Assembly (NCBI GenBank): GCA_021775195.1
Contig: JAJFIG010000023.1
Coordinates: 1 to 14,282, forward strand
DNA from: Rhodospirillales bacterium
Lineage (GTDB): Bacteria; Pseudomonadota; Alphaproteobacteria; Rhodospirillales; 2-02-FULL-58-16
Reading direction: 5' to 3'
Length of the DNA: 14,282 nucleotides
Shown: piece after piece, positions 14,112 through 14,282 of the stretch
How the letters are laid out: every line of letters starts with the position of its first letter
Position numbering within the stretch: position 1 is the first letter of the stretch
Program-made: the position numbers and the translations under genes
Notes under the pieces: model-generated
What the model was told of the DNA's origin: nothing
The model's input: the letters and a program-made list of their open reading frames with translations, nothing else
Database searches by the model: none

Positions 14112-14282
14112 TCATTCGCCGCCGGCGGCGGCGATGACCTGCCCGGTAATGTAGGAATTGTCCTCGGAGCCTAGCCAATAAACGACGTCGGCGACCTCGG
14201 CGACGGTCGCCATGCGCCCGGCCGGAATCTTCGCGATGCGCCCGGCGAGGTCCTTGGAGGGATCATGGCGGTGGATGCGGGT
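14112..14282 (-). CDS. SDR-family oxidoreductase, C-terminal part (partial, runs off right edge)
   Basis: The last 56 residues of a minus-strand gene end in TGA at 14114-14112. They show the classical SDR C-terminus: IPAGRMATVAEVADVVYWL, then SYITGQVIAAAGGE. This is the pattern P.GR....E.A..V.WL.S....ITGQ.I...GG of FabG-like enzymes. The catalytic residues are outside the window, so activity cannot be judged. It is followed after a 52-bp gap by the ABC transporter gene in the same direction and may be cotranscribed with it. A keto-sugar or acyl substrate is possible. Confidence 0.85.
   Translation of the reverse strand, partial: TRIHRHDPSKDLAGRIAKIPAGRMATVAEVADVVYWLGSEDNSYITGQVIAAAGGE

Overview
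The window looks like part of a surface-glycan (O-antigen, capsule or exopolysaccharide) biosynthesis and decoration locus of a high-GC Gram-negative bacterium, most likely an alphaproteobacterium. This rests on the uniformly high GC with strong G/C preference at third codon positions, the frequent GTG starts, and an almost purely carbohydrate-tailoring gene content. There is no rRNA, tRNA, CRISPR array, transposase or insertion sequence in view, and no stretch over 300 bases lacks a gene.

Layout. (1) 1-205, minus strand: the 5' end of an unrecognised gene running off the left edge, divergent from (2) 294-1205, plus strand: a class I SAM methyltransferase. (3) 8531 down to 1213, minus strand: a compact eight-gene operon. 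In transcription order it holds a GT-B-like surface-carbohydrate transferase with HP and S/T motifs; two Gfo/Idh/MocA dehydrogenases; a 40-residue membrane miniprotein that starts at TTG; a KdsB-like (CMP-Kdo synthetase family) cytidylyltransferase; a putative sugar O-methyltransferase of the NanM type; a HAD phosphatase; and a D-2-hydroxyacid dehydrogenase. Nearly every junction is an overlap (GTGA, 8 nt, TTGA, TGATG, ATGA, ATGA), which implies translational coupling. (4) 8636-9613, plus strand: a second methyltransferase, divergent from the operon, with a strong GC hairpin in its leader. (5) 14059 down to 9626, minus strand: a PglK/MsbA-type ABC flippase, a sugar isomerase/epimerase-like TIM barrel, a sulfotransferase and an SDR oxidoreductase. 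(6) 14282-14112, minus strand: the C-terminus of a second SDR.

How the genes may work together (inference). The eight-gene operon has the parts to oxidise and reduce a sugar or 2-keto acid (two Gfo/Idh enzymes and a D-2-hydroxyacid dehydrogenase), dephosphorylate it (HAD), activate it as a CMP sugar (KdsB-like) and methylate it (NanM-like). It also encodes a transferase whose motifs recall CMP-sugar-using enzymes. No NeuB/KdsA-type synthase is present, so either it lies outside the window or the activated acid is made in another way. The second operon would export a lipid-linked oligosaccharide and add sulfate. With three methyltransferases and a sulfotransferase, the glycan is probably heavily capped or modified. 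The most unusual points are the variant cytidylyltransferase within this gene set and the coupled 40-residue membrane protein.
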